A DNA stretch of 34,941 bases from Lysobacterales bacterium (GTDB taxonomy: Bacteria; Pseudomonadota; Gammaproteobacteria; Xanthomonadales; Xanthomonadaceae). Where the stretch lies: NCBI GenBank assembly GCA_015655355.1, contig JAATFG010000136.1, positions 1 to 34,941 on the forward strand, given 5' to 3'. The notes beneath the pieces were generated by a model. That model was not told the origin of the DNA. It saw nothing but the letters and a program-made list of their open reading frames with translations, and did no database searches. Each line of letters opens with the position of its first letter. Position 1 is the stretch's first letter. This document shows, one piece after another, positions 33,837 through 34,941 of the stretch. A program made the translations under genes and the position numbers.

Positions 33837-34865
33837 TTACGCACCGGTCGATTTGCGCAATGCCAGCCGGACCGGGATCGTGCGGCTTTCGACCGTTTCG
33901 CCGTTGACCAGCGCGATCAGGCTTTCGACCAGGATTTTCCCTGCCACCTTGGTGTCCTGCTGCACGGTGGACAACGATGGATTGACGAAGCCGGCCATCG
34001 GGATGTCGTCGAAACCGGCGACCGCCACGTCGTCCGGCACCTTCAGTCCACGCTCGTGCAGCGCCTGCATCGCGCCGATCGCGATCAAGTCGCTGGAGGC
34101 GAACACCGCATCGAACGCGGCGCCGCGCGCGAGCAATTCGCCCATCGCTTCCACGCCGGATTGCTCGCTGCTGATCGCATCGGCCTGCAACGCGGTGTCG
34201 GCGTCGATGCCGGCGGCGCGCAAGGCATCGGCGTAACCGCGCCAGCGCTCGAAGAACTCGGGATAGTGATTGGATGCGTGGCCGAGGAAAGCGATGCGCT
34301 TGCGGCCCTGCGCGAGCAGGTGCGCGGTGATGTCGTGGCCGCCCTGATGGTTGTCGCAACCGATCGACACGCCCGGCTGGCCCGGCAGCACCGCGCCCCA
34401 GCGCACGAAGTGCGTGCCCTGCGCGACCAGCCGCTGCAGCCGCGACTCGGCCAGCAGGTAATCGCCGTAGCCGAGCAGGATCAGGCCATCGGCCTTGTTG
34501 CTGTCTTCGTAATCGGCATGCCAGTCGGACGACAATTGCTGGAACGAAATCAGCAAGTCGTAGCCGCGCTGCGCGCAAGCGCGGGTGATCGCGCCGAGCA
34601 TCGACAGGAAGAACGGATTGATCGCCGAATCATCCGGCGTCGGGTCCTCGAAGAACAGCAGGGCGAGCGTGCCGGAATGCTGGCGGCGCAAGCTCGATGC
34701 ATTCTTGTCCACCTTGTAATTCAGGCGCTCGGCGATTTCGAGGATGCGCTTGCGGGTTTCCTGGTTGACCGCCGGGCTGCCGCGCAACGCACGCGACACG
34801 GTCGGCTGGGAAACCCCGGCCAGATGGGCGATGTCCAGCGAAGTCGGCTTGCCCTTGATCTGCAT
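33837..34865 (-). CDS. LacI-family transcriptional regulator of the maltodextrin locus
   Basis: This encodes 342 residues. The N-terminal helix-turn-helix is SLDIAHLAGVSQPTVSRALRGS (about 9-30), followed by the hinge helix region RLNYKVDKNASSLRR. The periplasmic-binding-protein-like effector domain (about 62-335) contains DGLILLGYG, IGCDNHQGGHDITAHLL, KRIAFLGH and DAVFASSDLIAIGAMQAL. The effector is probably maltose or a related sugar, given the neighbours. It is the best candidate to bind the twin operators at 24832 and 30407. No such site is seen in the 76 bases available upstream of its own start, so self-regulation is not supported within the window. The ATG at 34865 is the family-consistent start. 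Confidence 0.92.
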   Translation of the reverse strand: MQIKGKPTSLDIAHLAGVSQPTVSRALRGSPAVNQETRKRILEIAERLNYKVDKNASSLRRQHSGTLALLFFEDPTPDDSAINPFFLSMLGAITRACAQRGYDLLISFQQLSSDWHADYEDSNKADGLILLGYGDYLLAESRLQRLVAQGTHFVRWGAVLPGQPGVSIGCDNHQGGHDITAHLLAQGRKRIAFLGHASNHYPEFFERWRGYADALRAAGIDADTALQADAISSEQSGVEAMGELLARGAAFDAVFASSDLIAIGAMQALHERGLKVPDDVAVAGFDDIPMAGFVNPSLSTVQQDTKVAGKILVESLIALVNGETVESRTIPVRLALRKSTGA

Positions 34866-34941
34866 GCACGGATTCTAGCGCGGCGTGTTCCGACCCGGCA
34901 CGTTCCTGCGCGGCACGCTCCGGCGCGCCGCCCGCATTCAA

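Overview
The window (about 35 kb, uniformly GC-rich, dense genes, long antisense open frames typical of high-GC DNA) looks like a chromosomal segment of a Lysobacterales/Xanthomonadaceae gammaproteobacterium (Lysobacter, Luteimonas, Thermomonas or Pseudoxanthomonas type). The main reasons are the histidine operon with a bifunctional HisB and a YerC/TrpR-like first gene, the XgtA-type GH13 alpha-glucosidase, the SusB-type GH97 enzyme, the Xanthomonas/Caulobacter-type TonB receptor, and the mtnB-mtnD-mtnC cluster. This assignment is an inference from gene content, not a database match. I see no phage, transposase, integrase, CRISPR array or rRNA. No gene-free gap exceeds about 205 bases.

Layout. 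(1) 1-579: C-terminal part of a trypsin-like serine protease. (2) 595-4958: an iron module on the minus strand, made of a ferric-siderophore TonB-dependent receptor, two small membrane proteins (DUF3325-like and DUF3649-like) and a PepSY membrane protein. A Fur-box-like palindrome fills the spacer of the receptor promoter. The DUF3325-like frame carries an in-frame amber codon at what would be codon 3. (3) 4972-8696: a Nudix hydrolase, then two paralogous APC-family amino acid permeases in tandem. (4) 8805-10778: methionine salvage genes mtnB, mtnD and mtnC. (5) 10775-20165: a long minus-strand run in which a YerC/TrpR-like regulator with a palindromic operator is followed by hisG-D-C-B-H-A-F-IE, all his genes overlapping by a few bases. 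After a short gap come a secreted metallophosphoesterase and a YdeI-like protein. (6) 20161-21807: hisS and tRNA-Pro(CGG), each with its own terminator. (7) 21861-34865: a starch/maltodextrin locus containing an outer-membrane TonB receptor, two exported GH13 amylases, an exported GH97 alpha-glucosidase, a cytoplasmic GH13 alpha-glucosidase, an MFS sugar/cation symporter and a LacI-type regulator. An identical 14-bp operator lies in both divergent promoter regions of this locus.

How it fits together. The his region holds every step from PRPP and ATP to histidine, plus histidyl-tRNA synthetase next door and a candidate repressor as first gene. The starch locus forms a complete route: uptake through the outer membrane, periplasmic trimming by GH13 and GH97 enzymes, symport into the cytoplasm and final cleavage or transglucosylation inside, under one LacI regulator. 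Most genes are ordinary members of known families. The observations I rate highest are the DUF3325 nonsense codon, the his operator, and the paired LacI operators; no wholly new system was evident.
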